Shown: positions 1 to 9,953 of the stretch, in pieces
How positions within the stretch are numbered: the stretch's first letter is position 1
Layout: the number at the start of each line of letters is the position of its first letter
NCBI GenBank assembly: GCA_003045065.1
Contig: PSQJ01000002.1
Coordinates: 186,001-250,000, forward strand
Direction: 5' to 3'
Source of the DNA: Candidatus Liberibacter europaeus
GTDB lineage: Bacteria > Pseudomonadota > Alphaproteobacteria > Rhizobiales > Rhizobiaceae
DNA: 64,000 bases
Translations under genes and position numbers: made by a program
The notes under the pieces: generated by a model
Databases searched by the model: none
What the model was told of the DNA's origin: nothing
What the model saw: the letters and a program-made list of their open reading frames with translations, nothing else

Positions 1-1
1 A

Positions 2-472
2 AAGGCTTTTTTTGATAATGATTATTGGATGCAGAATTGGTCAAAGGCTTCAAATCAAAATATTCAACATCATTTTAATGATGTTGAAAGCAGAGATATT
101 TCTACTAATGTGAATATGTATGGAATACGTAGATTATCTCTTTTTTCAGTTATTGGAATAGAATTTTTAGGTAAAGATCTTAAGCCAGAATCTAGGTCTG
201 TACTCAACAAAAAGATGACTTCTATCTTAGGAAAAGGATTAGAAGATCTTAATCATAATCGTGCTTTATTGGGTATGTCTGAACAGCGTATTGATAAAGA
301 AGATGTTTTTTTACAAAACAAAAAGAGCATAATGGAAATTTGTATTGTAAAATCGGTTGGAGTTGATCACTACAAAACAAGTATTAAATTAGATGATCTC
401 GTTAATAAGGTAGATATAGCTTATATGATTACTGCTAAAATGCGAAAATTGAGTTTTCTAAACTACCTTTGA
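2..472 (+). CDS. flgL: FlgL, hook-filament junction protein (C-terminal part, cut by window edge)
   Basis: The reading frame is open from the first bases of the window, so only the C-terminal ~156 residues are present. The end (about residues 75-156) has the flagellin/FlgL-type helical region (GLEDLNHNRALLGMSEQRID) and finishes SFLNYL, the usual flagellin-like terminus of rhizobial FlgL. In the family FlgL (HAP3) joins the hook to the filament outside the cell. It is followed 35 bp later by flaF, the order of rhizobial flagellar clusters. The assignment rests on the C-terminal motif and position; a flagellin paralogue is less likely because of the neighbours. Confidence 0.75.
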   Translation, partial: KAFFDNDYWMQNWSKASNQNIQHHFNDVESRDISTNVNMYGIRRLSLFSVIGIEFLGKDLKPESRSVLNKKMTSILGKGLEDLNHNRALLGMSEQRIDKEDVFLQNKKSIMEICIVKSVGVDHYKTSIKLDDLVNKVDIAYMITAKMRKLSFLNYL

Positions 473-507
473 TAGTTATTATATTTAATTTGAAAAGGTA
501 ATCAGAT

Positions 508-852
508 ATGCACAAATATTACGATGAAATTGCACAAGAATCATTATCGGAATCTAGAAAACGTGAGCGTTATATTCTTGATCATTCTATTCGTTTATTA
601 TCCGATGCACATAATTGCAAAAAAAATAGCAGTATAATAGTTGAAGCATTATTTTATACTACTCGTGTATGGACTGTCTTTGTACAAGATTTGATTTCTG
701 AAAACAATCAATTATCTGAAGATTTAAAACTTAATCTTATTTCAATTGGTTTGTGGGTTTTGGAAGAATGTGAGCGTATTCGAAAAAATGAATCTAATAA
801 TTACCAAGGTATAATTGATATTATTTCTATAGTGAGGGATGGATTGAAATGA
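508..852 (+). CDS. flaF: FlaF, flagellin biosynthesis regulator/chaperone
   Basis: A 114-residue all-helical protein beginning MHKYYDEIAQESLSESRKRE, typical in size and N-terminus of alphaproteobacterial FlaF. FlaF is needed for flagellin synthesis or secretion and normally acts against FlbT, which represses flagellin mRNA translation. AAAAGG lies upstream of the start. In related rhizobia flbT follows directly; here the next 221 bp hold no FlbT frame and flgD comes next. Assignment is by family resemblance and position. Confidence 0.8.
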   Translation: MHKYYDEIAQESLSESRKRERYILDHSIRLLSDAHNCKKNSSIIVEALFYTTRVWTVFVQDLISENNQLSEDLKLNLISIGLWVLEECERIRKNESNNYQGIIDIISIVRDGLK

Positions 853-1073
853 ATATTGTATTGTAAATTTCGTTGAATGAATATTAAAAAATATTTTTAA
901 TATTTTGGTCTTGCTGAATTGATATTAGGGTGGTGCTTTAGTTACTAAACTAATAGGTAACATCATAATTATTGGTAAGGAAGACTTTATAATTGCGCTA
1001 TTTCACTTTTATTTTATAGTTAATAAATTTTCTAATTAACCTTTATATATATTATTTACCAGGAGATTTCATA

Positions 1074-1478
1074 ATGGAAGTAAATACAGAAATGAATTCT
1101 GTACATAATAAATTATCACAATCAAGATCTGGAACTATGATTAATCATGATGCTTTTTTAAGACTTTTAATTTCTCAAATGAAATATCAAGATCCAACAG
1201 AACCAATGAAGCCAAGTGAACAGGTTGCTCAATTGGCAGTTCTTTCTCAGATGGAACAGTCTGTTAAGATGAACTCTACTTTACAAGAATTATTAAATAG
1301 CAACAATCTTGCACAAGCTGCTAGTTATATTGGAAAAGATATTACTAGCTCGGATGGTGTTGTTAAAGGTACTATTGACGCTGTTCAGGTATCTTCTAAA
1401 GGTTTAATCGCAATTACTGCAGATAACAAAGAAATTCCAATTAATACTGGTATTATTTTGTCTAATAGCAAGTCGTGA
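1074..1478 (+). CDS. flgD: FlgD, flagellar hook cap/assembly protein
   Basis: A 134-residue protein with the FlgD N-terminal signature (FLRLLISQMKYQDPTEPMKPSEQVAQLAVLSQMEQ in two adjoining pieces, residues ~29-63), which is the best conserved part of hook-capping proteins. FlgD caps the growing hook and directs polymerisation of FlgE, then is discarded. The protein is short, as is usual in rhizobia, without the large Tudor/FnIII domains of enterobacterial FlgD. A clear ribosome site (AGGAG at about 1062) precedes the ATG. fliQ follows after 39 bp. Confidence 0.92.
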   Translation: MEVNTEMNSVHNKLSQSRSGTMINHDAFLRLLISQMKYQDPTEPMKPSEQVAQLAVLSQMEQSVKMNSTLQELLNSNNLAQAASYIGKDITSSDGVVKGTIDAVQVSSKGLIAITADNKEIPINTGIILSNSKS

Positions 1479-1517
1479 TTTTTATTACGACGTTTTTAAT
1501 ATTAGATTGAGCTTGAT

Positions 1518-1784
1518 ATGAATGAAACAGATGTTTTAGAAATTGCCAAGGCTGCAATATGGACGATTTTATCAGCAAGCGCTCCTGCATTATTATCAGC
1601 AATGTTATTCGGTATTTTAGTAGCTTTTTTACAGGCTATTACTCAGATACAGGAAGTAACACTTACTTTTGTACCTAAAATTATTGCTGTATTCATTGCT
1701 CTTATTGTTTCTGCACCTTTCATTGGTGGTCAGATGTCTATTTTTGTTAATTTGATTTTATCGCGTATTCAGTCTGGTTTTTAA
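1518..1784 (+). CDS. fliQ: FliQ, flagellar export gate subunit
   Basis: An 88-residue protein with two hydrophobic helices (about residues 15-38 and 50-75), the standard size and topology of FliQ. FliQ forms the inner-membrane export gate with FliP and FliR through which rod, hook and filament subunits pass. The motif FLQAITQIQEVTLTFVPKI (residues ~35-53) is the family hallmark. It precedes flhA and fliR, other export-gate genes, in what reads as one operon. Confidence 0.93.
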   Translation: MNETDVLEIAKAAIWTILSASAPALLSAMLFGILVAFLQAITQIQEVTLTFVPKIIAVFIALIVSAPFIGGQMSIFVNLILSRIQSGF

Positions 1785-1868
1785 AAATTAATCTTCACAC
1801 AATTCTTGCTAATTAAAGATAAGTTCGTACGAGCTATCATAGTTTTTAAGTTATTAGGAGATGAGGAT

Positions 1869-3947
1869 GTGTTACGATCTTTAATATCAACATCTGATGT
1901 GAATAGTCGAAATCATGTACATGATGTAGTCTTAGCGTTATGTATCGTTTTTGTTATATGCATTATTTTCTTGCCCATACCTACGATACTTCTTGATATA
2001 GGATTAGCTTCTTCTATAGCGCTATCAATATTAATTTTGATGGTTGCATTATGGATTGAAAAACCTTTGGAATTTTCTGCTTTTCCAACAGTACTTCTTA
2101 TTGCCACAATTATTCGTTTATCATTAAATGTTGCTACTACCCGTGCAATTCTTTCATTTGGAAATGAAGGCTATGGAGCTGCAGGGGGAATTATCGCAGG
2201 TTTTTCATTCTTAGTGATGGCAGGGGATTTTGTGATAGGTTTGGTTGTATTTATGATTTTAATTACAATCAATTTTATCGTTATTACGAAAGGTGCTACT
2301 CGTATTGCAGAGGTTGGAGCTCGTTTTATCTTAGATGCTATTCCTGGAAAGCAAATGGCAATTGATGCTGATCTTTCTGCTGGTCTTATTGATGAAAATG
2401 AAGCAAAAAGTCGTCGTAAAGAGCTTGAACAAGAGAGTGCTTTTTTTGGGGCAATGGATGGTGCGTCAAAATTTGTACGTGGAGACGCAATAGCAAGTAT
2501 TATCATTACATTTATTAATATTTTGGGTGGTATTATTATTGGATGTTTACGATATGATATGTCTATTAGTCATGCTGCAGATGTTTTTGTGAGGTTGTCT
2601 GTAGGAGATGGTCTTGTAACACAAGTTCCAGCACTTATTATATCTCTTGCTGCAGGTCTTCTTGTATCTCGGACTACTTCAACTGGCTCAACTAATACTG
2701 CCATGATTGAGCAATTATCAAGCTATCCACGCGCACTATTTATTTCTGCATTTTTTATGGGTATTTTGTCGTTGATGCCTAATTTGCCATCATTTCCTTT
2801 TTTAATGCTGGCGAGTTTATTTTCTTTTGGAGGATGGTATGTTCCTTATCAGATCATTAAGAAAAACATTGAGAGATCTTCTCAGGAAAAGGATATTTTA
2901 GAACAAAATCAAGATACAGATTATTTAGATTTCAATGTTCCAGGGATTGAATTAGTTCTTGGTAGTTTAGTGTCGAGTCGGTTACTGTCTGCTAAAAAGG
3001 AAATTTCTGTTAGAATATCTAAAATACGCAAAAAATTTGCCCAACAATATGGTTTTATAGTTCCAGAAATAAAAATTTCTACTGATATTTCTCTGTCGGA
3101 AAAGGGATATAATATCATAATTTATGGGACGATAGTTGCAATAAGCGAACTTCGTGTTGGAGAAGTGCTGGTTATTGTTGGATCTGGGAAGAGGCCAAGT
3201 TTTCCAGGGGATGAGGTTCAAGAACCTGCTTTTGGCATGCAAGCTATTGCTGTTATGGATAGCTTTGCAGACGACCTACGACGTGAAGGATTTCAGCCAA
3301 TTGATAATCTATCTGTTGTATTAACTCATTTGAGCGAGGTCATTCGCAATAATTTATCGCAACTTCTTTCCTACAAGGATGTAAAGAATCTTATTAATAG
3401 GCTTGATCCTGAGTATAAAAAGCTTGCAGACGAAATTTGTTCTTCTCATATATCATATTCTGGTATGCAGGCGGTATTGAAATTATTGTTAATGGAACGT
3501 GTGTCTATTCGAAATTTGCAATTAATTATAGAATCTATAGCTGAAGTATCCCCGTATCTTCAGAAGACTGCTCAGATAGTGGAACAAGTTCGTATTCGAA
3601 TAGCGCAGCAGATTTGTGGTGATTTGGCAGATAAAGGAGTATTGAATATTCTCAAATTAGGTAATCGTTGGGATATGGTTTTTTATCAGGCAATACAAAG
3701 AGATTCTAAAGGTGATATGATAGAATTTAATGTTGAGCCGCGTGCGGTTGAAGAGTTTTCAGAAAACGCTACAGCTGTAGTACGTAAATATATAGATCAA
3801 GGTATATCATTAGTTATAGTTACTCTTCCAGAAATTCGTTCCTATATACGTATGATACTTGAAAGAAATTTTCCATCACTAGCGGTTCTTTCTCATATGG
3901 AAATATCCAAGGGAGTTGAAATAAAGATTTTAGGTTCAATTTCATGA
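1869..3947 (+). CDS. flhA: FlhA, flagellar export gate protein
   Basis: FlhA forms the nonameric ring of the flagellar type III export apparatus. About eight membrane helices fill the N-terminal half. The FHIPEP signature is clear ([20 protein letters not shown]), followed by the cytoplasmic domain that docks chaperone-substrate complexes. The frame is open from a TTG at 1806, but a GTG at 1869 sits 8-10 bp after AGGAG (1857-1861) and gives 692 residues, the usual family size, so it is preferred. The stop overlaps the fliR start by 4 bp (ATGA), suggesting translational coupling. Confidence 0.95.
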   Translation: MLRSLISTSDVNSRNHVHDVVLALCIVFVICIIFLPIPTILLDIGLASSIALSILILMVALWIEKPLEFSAFPTVLLIATIIRLSLNVATTRAILSFGNEGYGAAGGIIAGFSFLVMAGDFVIGLVVFMILITINFIVITKGATRIAEVGARFILDAIPGKQMAIDADLSAGLIDENEAKSRRKELEQESAFFGAMDGASKFVRGDAIASIIITFINILGGIIIGCLRYDMSISHAADVFVRLSVGDGLVTQVPALIISLAAGLLVSRTTSTGSTNTAMIEQLSSYPRALFISAFFMGILSLMPNLPSFPFLMLASLFSFGGWYVPYQIIKKNIERSSQEKDILEQNQDTDYLDFNVPGIELVLGSLVSSRLLSAKKEISVRISKIRKKFAQQYGFIVPEIKISTDISLSEKGYNIIIYGTIVAISELRVGEVLVIVGSGKRPSFPGDEVQEPAFGMQAIAVMDSFADDLRREGFQPIDNLSVVLTHLSEVIRNNLSQLLSYKDVKNLINRLDPEYKKLADEICSSHISYSGMQAVLKLLLMERVSIRNLQLIIESIAEVSPYLQKTAQIVEQVRIRIAQQICGDLADKGVLNILKLGNRWDMVFYQAIQRDSKGDMIEFNVEPRAVEEFSENATAVVRKYIDQGISLVIVTLPEIRSYIRMILERNFPSLAVLSHMEISKGVEIKILGSIS

Positions 3948-4696
3948 TAACTACTCCAGAAGTTATTATTATGGCGATATTTTTGATTTTTTGCCGAATC
4001 GGCGGTTGTATCATGATTTTACCAGGTTTTTCAACATTATATGTGCCTATGAAGTTTCGTTTCTGTATTGCAATGGCTTTTTCTATAATTTTATTTCCAT
4101 TTCTTTGGGATATGATTTATCAGCAAGTTTTTGCAGATAGATCATATTATCTACAGTTGATAATCATGGAATCATATTTGGGTTTGTTATATGGTTTTGT
4201 TGTACGTATGTACACGCTTGGTTTGCAATTTTTAGGCAATATGATATCAACTGCTATTAGTTTGAATTTGCAATTAGGTATAGGAATATCTGAATCTTCT
4301 CCAGAAACTTCAGTTAGTGCTTTTATTGGAGTAATAGGTTTATTAGCATTATGGATTACGGATTTTCATCATCATATTTTTTATGAGCTAGTTAAATCAT
4401 ATGAAATATCTCCTATTGGACAAAAGATTAACTTTGATAATATTTTATTTTCTTTCGTAAGTGTTTTGCAAATGACATTTACAATTATGCTAAGATTAGC
4501 TGGTCCTTTTTTATTTTTTTGTGTCGTATTTAATGTTTCGATTGGTTTGCTTAATAAATTAGTACCGCAGATTCCTGTTTATTTTATATCTACTCCTTAT
4601 ATGCTGGGATTGGGGTGTTTTCTTTTGTATTTGTTAATTGAAATTATTATCCATCATATTTCTCACTCTTTTCAAAGTATATTTGAAGCAATTTGA
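3944..4696 (+). CDS. fliR: FliR, flagellar export gate subunit
   Basis: A 250-residue integral membrane protein with six or so hydrophobic segments, matching FliR. It builds the export-gate pore with FliP and FliQ. Family features include the N-terminal [15 protein letters not shown] and the middle region [13 protein letters not shown]. The start overlaps flhA's stop by 4 bp. The gene ends 70 bp before a small unknown gene of the same cluster. Confidence 0.93.
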   Translation: MITTPEVIIMAIFLIFCRIGGCIMILPGFSTLYVPMKFRFCIAMAFSIILFPFLWDMIYQQVFADRSYYLQLIIMESYLGLLYGFVVRMYTLGLQFLGNMISTAISLNLQLGIGISESSPETSVSAFIGVIGLLALWITDFHHHIFYELVKSYEISPIGQKINFDNILFSFVSVLQMTFTIMLRLAGPFLFFCVVFNVSIGLLNKLVPQIPVYFISTPYMLGLGCFLLYLLIEIIIHHISHSFQSIFEAI

Positions 4697-4766
4697 ATTA
4701 TATGAAGATGCTTTTCATTGGATTAATTTATGAAATTAATTTTCATGAATATTGGGGGAATTAATT

Positions 4767-5180
4767 ATGGCATTTAATGACTCAAAAAAATTATCAAATA
4801 TTATTGCGATACAACATTGTCTCAAAATAATTGCTGAACGAAATATGTCAGATACCATCTTTCAACGTCAACAGATAAATATTCTAAGAGAAGAGTTAAT
4901 GGAATCGATGATATCTATATCGCTTTTAAATCCTGCTTTAGCTTGTCATTATTCAATTTTTTATCAATATTTAAGCAGAAATGAAAAGAAAATGGCTGAT
5001 TTGCAGAAAATTCAAGAGAATAAACTCTTATTTGAAAAAATCAAGATTGATCGATTGACTAAGATTCAAGATAATCTTTCCATTTTGGAAGAGCTTGAAT
5101 CTGATGATGATAACAACCAAGATAGTATAGATCAACGCATACTTTTTAATGCAGTTTCCCACAAGTTTATATCTTCATAA
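4767..5180 (+). CDS. Small flagellar-cluster protein, unknown function, helical
   Basis: A 137-residue, strongly charged, mostly helical protein with probable coiled coil in the middle (KKMADLQKIQENKLLFEKIK, about residues 73-92). The frame extends 5 codons upstream to a TTG, but the ATG at 4767 follows a GGGGGAA ribosome site and is preferred. It sits between fliR and a flgJ-like gene where rhizobia carry a hypothetical flagellar protein. A FliJ-like export role is possible from size and coiled-coil character, but no diagnostic motif is visible. Confidence 0.7.
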   Translation: MAFNDSKKLSNIIAIQHCLKIIAERNMSDTIFQRQQINILREELMESMISISLLNPALACHYSIFYQYLSRNEKKMADLQKIQENKLLFEKIKIDRLTKIQDNLSILEELESDDDNNQDSIDQRILFNAVSHKFISS

Positions 5181-5228
5181 TCTATATTATATCGTATTTA
5201 ATATTTTAGAAAATAAGGCGATTTTTAT

Positions 5229-5567
5229 ATGGAAGTATCTTCTGTCAAAAGCAATATTGATAGCTTGCAAGATATGGACAAGGGTTTTTCCTCTATTTCT
5301 AGAGATGGTTCTTATTTTGATTCTTTTCAATCTTTTTTTGAAGACAATTCAATTCATGAAACATCTAGTAAATCAATACCTATCCCAGATGTGACTCAAA
5401 AATTACAAGGAATTATGTTCCAGTATTTTACTAAATCTATTTTGCCAGATGAAACAGTAAAGTCATTGGGAGGGGGATTTTACGGAGATTTTTGGAAGGA
5501 AATACTAGCGTATAACATCAGTAATGCAATAGTGAAACAACATAAGATAGACATTAATCTACAATAA
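5229..5567 (+). CDS. flgJ: FlgJ-type rod-binding protein
   Basis: A 112-residue protein whose C-terminal half (QKLQGIMFQYFTKSILP, then GGGFYGDFWKEILAYNIS) matches the rod-binding domain of FlgJ: a conserved 'F...FxxxxLP' helix followed by the 'G.G..gdfw.e.la..is' helix. No muramidase domain is present, as in other alphaproteobacteria. The domain serves as a cap or scaffold for rod assembly in the periplasm. The ribosome site is weak. It lies in the flagellar cluster between two small genes of uncertain identity. Confidence 0.78.
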   Translation: MEVSSVKSNIDSLQDMDKGFSSISRDGSYFDSFQSFFEDNSIHETSSKSIPIPDVTQKLQGIMFQYFTKSILPDETVKSLGGGFYGDFWKEILAYNISNAIVKQHKIDINLQ

Positions 5568-5658
5568 TATTCGGGTGACAAAATACGTTTTTAGATCACA
5601 ATGATAGTAAGTAGGTGTATGTTTCATAACAAGTAAAATTCATCTGGAAAGTAAGGTA

Positions 5659-5997
5659 GTGTCTGATTTGAGCGATTATCGTATTCAAACAGTTTTGACA
5701 AGAGTGATAGAGATTATAGATAATGAAAACAACAATTTAAAAAGTAATATACCATTTGATATCAGTGCTTCAAATGACCATAAAGGACGCTGTTTGCATG
5801 AATTATCTATATTATTATCTTCTCTTGGAGAAGACATATCTTCTGATCATTTAGAACAGATACGTAGCTTGCATAAGAAATTATCACTGAATGCGTATCT
5901 TTTAGAATCATATTTATCAGCAGCTCGCGTTGTGGCTGATTTATTTAAGAGAAAGCTACAGGATATAGATGCCGATGGTACTTATTCCAAGGGATAA
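5659..5997 (+). CDS. FlgN-like flagellar export chaperone (probable)
   Basis: A 112-residue helical protein starting at a GTG preceded by AAGG. Position directly after the flgJ-like gene and the long N-terminal helix (RIQTVLTRVIEIIDNENNNL) followed by two more helices fit the FlgN chaperone of hook-associated proteins FlgK and FlgL. Rhizobial FlgN proteins are very divergent, so this call rests mostly on size, helical character and context. Confidence 0.5.
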   Translation: MSDLSDYRIQTVLTRVIEIIDNENNNLKSNIPFDISASNDHKGRCLHELSILLSSLGEDISSDHLEQIRSLHKKLSLNAYLLESYLSAARVVADLFKRKLQDIDADGTYSKG

Positions 5998-6019
5998 TAT
6001 ATCCGATATTTTTTGATAT

Positions 6020-6541
6020 ATGTTAAATATTTTTTTTACTGGATTATGGGTGTCGTTTGTAACGTTAATATCGTTTTACATATTGTTTTTACGTCCCTTA
6101 GATAAGAAACCAGAATATCCTAAAAAAATTAGTGCAGAAAAAAAGCTTGATGTTATTAAGGGAGAATTAGTCACGATTCCTATAATTGATGCAGGTAATC
6201 TTGTCGCATATATCTTTGTAAGATTGTCATTTGTTACAGATAGGTCAAGTAATAAAGAATCTCCGGATTATTTACAAGATGTTGCTACCGACTATATTTA
6301 TACATTATTTGCTGGTTCTTCAATGGGTGATTTAATGCAAATTAAATCTTTTGGTATTGAGAATTTGCGTCAAAAAATCAAGAATGATCTAAATTCTAAG
6401 TTTGGTACTAAATTTTTATTAGATGTCCTGATAAATAAATTAAATTATTTATCTGTAAATGATATGCGTATGAATTGTGTTTATCCCGCACATAATCTTC
6501 CTGATTTTATGACTAAAAAGGGTTCTCTCCTTGAAAAATAA
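6020..6541 (+). CDS. Membrane-anchored flagellar-cluster protein, FliL-like topology
   Basis: A 173-residue protein with one N-terminal transmembrane helix (about residues 5-25) and a soluble domain. The stretch IIDAGNLVAYIFVRLSFVTD, with a later two-helix end, resembles the layout of FliL, a single-pass protein near the stator and motor. Sequence similarity to FliL is weak by eye. It is the last gene of the flagellar run, 22 bp after the FlgN-like gene. Function is unproven. Confidence 0.5.
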   Translation: MLNIFFTGLWVSFVTLISFYILFLRPLDKKPEYPKKISAEKKLDVIKGELVTIPIIDAGNLVAYIFVRLSFVTDRSSNKESPDYLQDVATDYIYTLFAGSSMGDLMQIKSFGIENLRQKIKNDLNSKFGTKFLLDVLINKLNYLSVNDMRMNCVYPAHNLPDFMTKKGSLLEK

Positions 6542-6806
6542 GAAAATCATCGTTATAATTTCCCTTTTTGACGTTACATCTTTGATATTGATTTGATTTA
6601 TTTCGTACAAGAAAAAATGTTTTTTTCAAGCATGCTATGTTTGTATTTTATTCTTATTTTTCAAATATATAGCAAAAATATCAACAACACTAATATAGTA
6701 AGGTTGATGAATTTAGCTATTGTACTTGTAAAAATATAATGTATAAGACAATGATATTTTGTTATATTTTTTACGATATATCGTATAGTATTAAGGAGGA
6801 TCTCTT

Positions 6807-7712
6807 GTGGGATCTTTGATAGATGGAAGGCTTATAGCTTCTGCAGTTACTAAAAAAATCGCAGAATCTGTTGAATTTTTAAAAACAAAAACAGGGATTA
6901 AAGTAGGACTTGCTGTAATTATTGTTGGAAATGACCCTGCTAGTTGTTCTTATGTGAGAGCTAAGACTAAGATGGCTAAAAATTGTGGTTTTCAATCAAC
7001 ACAATATAATTTTCCTATAGATATTTCGCAAGTTGATTTGGAAAAATCCATTTTAGAGTTGAATCATGATAATTCAGTGCATGGAATATTAGTGCAACTT
7101 CCATTGCCTGCTAATTTATGTTCTCATTCAATTATTCAGTCTATTGTTCCAGAAAAAGATGTAGATGGTCTGCATATTGTAAATGCTGGAAAAGTGGTCA
7201 TGGGTGATTTTACTACAGGCTTTATCCCTTGCACACCGGCAGGGGTCATGTTGTTAATTCAGCATGTTGATGGATATGATTTGTCTGGTAAGCATGCTGT
7301 AGTTATAGGGCGTTCTAATCTATTTGGTAAGCCAATGGGTCAATTATTGCTTGCGCATAATGCAACAGTTACTATTGCTCACTCTAAAACTAGTGATTTG
7401 CCTGAAATTTGTCGAACAGCTGATATTGTCGTAGCTGCTGTCGGTAAACCTTATATGGTTAAAGCTGATTGGATAAAGGAAAATGCTCTTATTATAGATG
7501 TTGGTATTAATAGGATAAATTATCCTGAAACAGGAAAAAATATGCTAGTAGGAGATGTTGATACTGAATGTAGGGATATAGCAAAGGCTATTACCCCTGT
7601 TCCTGGCGGAGTTGGTCCCATGACAATAGCTATGCTTATGGCTAATACAGTTGCTTCCGCTTACCGATTTGCTGGTATGAGTCTGCCAAAATTTGATATA
7701 ACTTCTCGCTAG
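6807..7712 (+). CDS. folD: FolD, methylenetetrahydrofolate dehydrogenase/cyclohydrolase
   Basis: A 301-residue bifunctional enzyme interconverting 5,10-methylene-THF, 5,10-methenyl-THF and 10-formyl-THF, supplying one-carbon units for purines and formyl-Met-tRNA. Visible motifs: [18 protein letters not shown] with the catalytic Tyr and Lys (about residues 41-58), [10 protein letters not shown], the NADP-binding [17 protein letters not shown], and the C-terminal PGGVGPMT. The GTG start at 6807 follows an excellent AAGGAGGA site (6793-6800). Length is normal. Confidence 0.97.
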   Translation: MGSLIDGRLIASAVTKKIAESVEFLKTKTGIKVGLAVIIVGNDPASCSYVRAKTKMAKNCGFQSTQYNFPIDISQVDLEKSILELNHDNSVHGILVQLPLPANLCSHSIIQSIVPEKDVDGLHIVNAGKVVMGDFTTGFIPCTPAGVMLLIQHVDGYDLSGKHAVVIGRSNLFGKPMGQLLLAHNATVTIAHSKTSDLPEICRTADIVVAAVGKPYMVKADWIKENALIIDVGINRINYPETGKNMLVGDVDTECRDIAKAITPVPGGVGPMTIAMLMANTVASAYRFAGMSLPKFDITSR

Positions 7713-8077
7713 TCAACATATGAATAATTTATATATTTTTCAGTTATAAGGTATGCTGTATGCTAAAATTAATAATATTTTTTGATCAAGGAGTCCAGAA
7801 GATCTCAAATGGATATTTTTATTGTATCAAATCCTGAAGTAGCTGTTTTTCCGCAGTATTTTTGTGTTTCTTTTACTACTAAATATAATGCAATCAAAGT
7901 TTTTAAGACGAGTAATCTGACTTTGAATTTAAAATATTACCTATAATCGCTTTATAGGAAACTGTTTAATGACATACCTTTTTATATATTGAAGTATTTG
8001 GTAAAATATTAATCTTATATGATATGACATAAGATTGTTATTATATAGGATATACAGTGTTATTTTTTAATAATATT
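7713..8077. other. 365-bp spacer between folD and the convergent glutamine synthetase gene
   Basis: AT-rich spacer. It holds one weak small ORF (7809-7946) and a perfect 7-bp inverted repeat at 7940-7958 (CCTATAA, loop TCGCT, TTATAGG) with no T-run after it on the plus strand, so it is not a convincing intrinsic terminator. No RNA gene is seen. Confidence 0.5.
7809..7946 (+). CDS. Possible 45-residue peptide, unknown
   Basis: An ATG at 7809 opens a 45-codon frame (MDIFIVSNPEVAVFPQYFCV at the N-terminus). AAGGAG at about 7788-7793 lies some 15 bp upstream, rather far for a ribosome site. No family is recognised. It might be chance, or the trace of a gene lost from this locus. The stop overlaps the 7940-7958 inverted repeat. 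Confidence 0.2.
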   Translation: MDIFIVSNPEVAVFPQYFCVSFTTKYNAIKVFKTSNLTLNLKYYL

Positions 8078-9469
8078 TTAGACGTTTAGCAATAAAAATT
8101 CTCTCTCCCAAGGGCTGATAACCTGCATGAAAGTTTCAAACTCATTTCTTTTTAAAGTAGTATAGATATCAATGAATTTTGAACCAAAAATATCTTTAAA
8201 ATGAGATGTATTTTCTAGAAGAGTGACAGCTTCCAATAAGCCACGTGGTAAGTTGATAGCCTTTTGATTGGCGGAAGTTGAAGTAGGTTTCGTTGGCTCT
8301 ATTTTATGTATAATTCCTAATAGTCCACATGCTAATGATGCAGCGATAACTAGATAGGGATTAGTATCTGATGAAGGAAGACGATTTTCTATTCTTCTTG
8401 TTTTTGGATCAGAAGAGAAAGGTATCCGGAATGCTGTTGTTCTATTATCATATCCCCAGGCATTATTCACGGGACACCCCATATCAAGTACTAATCTACG
8501 ATAAGAATTTCCATATGGAGCCATCATAACTAAGGAATTTGGAATATATTTTTGTAGTCCGCCTATAAAATACTTAAAGGATTCTGTTTCAGAGCCATCT
8601 GGATTAGAAAAAATGTTTTTATTATTTTTAATATCCAGTACAGATTGATGAATATGCATGGCTGATCCAGGATAATTTTGCATTGGTTTCGCCATAAAGG
8701 TAGCATATATATCATGTTTAAAAGCAGCTTCACGGATAGTTCTTTTGAATAAAAAAACCTGATCAGCAAGCGTCAGAGGATCACCGTGTCTTAAATTTAT
8801 TTCGAATTGGGCAGGCCCTTCTTCATGTATCAGGGTGTCTATTTCCAGCCCTTGCTTTTCAGAAAAATCCCATATGTCATCAATGATTTCATCAAATTCA
8901 TTTATTCCCATAATAGAGTAGCTTTGTCCTCCACGGATTGATCTTCCAGAACGACCCTTGGGAGGTTGCAGAGGATAGTCGGGATCTTCATTTTTAGCAA
9001 TAAGATAAAATTCAATTTCTGGTGCAATTACAGGCTTTAATCCATTTTTAGTATAGAAATCTAAAACTCTTTTGAGAACATTTCGAGGCGTATACGTAAC
9101 CTCTTCTCCGTTATAGTCAACTACGTCACATACTACTTGTGCTGTTGGATCTGTCTCCCAAGGGACAACGCTAATAGTAGATAGATCAGGATATAATCGT
9201 AAATCTCCATCACCTTGTTCATGACGAAAGGGAGGAAAAGATTGGAGTGATTCTCCCGAAATAGTATGGCGATATATTGCAGAAGGTACTGTTAAAGATA
9301 TGTTAGAAATAAACTTAGATGATGGCATCATCTTTCCACGGGGGATACCTGCTAAATCTGGAGTAATGCATTCGACATCTTCAATCCCACGCGACTTAAG
9401 CCACTGTGCTACTTGACCCCAATTTTTAACGCCTCGCACATTAAATTGGTGTATATCATTATCTTTCAT
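8078..9469 (-). CDS. Glutamine synthetase family protein (type III-like/PuuA-like)
   Basis: A 463-residue single-domain enzyme of the ATP-dependent glutamate-amine ligase fold. Catalytic-face motifs are present: the metal-binding EEGPAQFEINL, the MAKPM...GSAMHIHQS glutamate/ATP site, GNSYRRL, and a C-terminal RIENRLPSSDTNPYL. It could make glutamine, or ligate glutamate to another amine such as putrescine as PuuA does; the sequence alone does not decide. The adenylylation-site region of GlnA I is not obvious. It is monocistronic, transcribed toward folD, and its start is next to a short inverted repeat (9472-9485). Confidence 0.85.
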   Translation of the reverse strand: MKDNDIHQFNVRGVKNWGQVAQWLKSRGIEDVECITPDLAGIPRGKMMPSSKFISNISLTVPSAIYRHTISGESLQSFPPFRHEQGDGDLRLYPDLSTISVVPWETDPTAQVVCDVVDYNGEEVTYTPRNVLKRVLDFYTKNGLKPVIAPEIEFYLIAKNEDPDYPLQPPKGRSGRSIRGGQSYSIMGINEFDEIIDDIWDFSEKQGLEIDTLIHEEGPAQFEINLRHGDPLTLADQVFLFKRTIREAAFKHDIYATFMAKPMQNYPGSAMHIHQSVLDIKNNKNIFSNPDGSETESFKYFIGGLQKYIPNSLVMMAPYGNSYRRLVLDMGCPVNNAWGYDNRTTAFRIPFSSDPKTRRIENRLPSSDTNPYLVIAASLACGLLGIIHKIEPTKPTSTSANQKAINLPRGLLEAVTLLENTSHFKDIFGSKFIDIYTTLKRNEFETFMQVISPWEREFLLLNV

Positions 9470-9953
9470 AACAAGTAATCACTTGATTTTTTACAATACT
9501 ATTAATTAATACTGATTACAGTACACGGACAATACACGATAAGTACATGTTTTATTAAAATAATCTTACTCTAACATTAATATTACAAATAATAAATATA
9601 ATCATAAAATTTATTTTTAACTTATTTAAATCATCATAATGATATGTAATCTGGATTTTACTACTATTATTTGTACTTATTAACACCATTAATCGACTTG
9701 TAATTATAAGCATACATGTGGTGTTTTCGTAAATATCATTACTTACTTAAGTTGAAATTTATTTGAAAAAATTAATTATACCATCCCAAAATCGCAATAT
9801 ACATTGTTAGATCAAAATCAAATATCATTTTTCACACAACGATTTCCGTATAAAATATTACGAGATTTAATAGCAAAATATGTTTTATTACGATTAGGGA
9901 TGGAGTATCTTAAACTTTAATCTTAAAACTTTGTGGATGATTAAGAACTATTA
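9470..9953. other. 484-bp spacer upstream of the glutamine synthetase gene
   Basis: No gene or RNA is visible. It includes a short inverted repeat (CAAGT AATC ACTTG, 9472-9485) immediately upstream of the glutamine synthetase start and an AATACTGATTACA motif (about 9508-9520) that recurs in the nrdA upstream region near 14205-14217. These are candidate regulatory sequences only. Confidence 0.4.

Noticed and set aside
5149..5394. 81-codon ORF overlapping the flgJ-like gene
   Set aside because: The overlapping frame at 5229-5567 has the rod-binding domain; this one has no family features.
7940..7958. folD terminator
   Set aside because: The 7-bp hairpin is perfect but has no T-run and overlaps a possible small ORF, so it was kept only as an inverted repeat.
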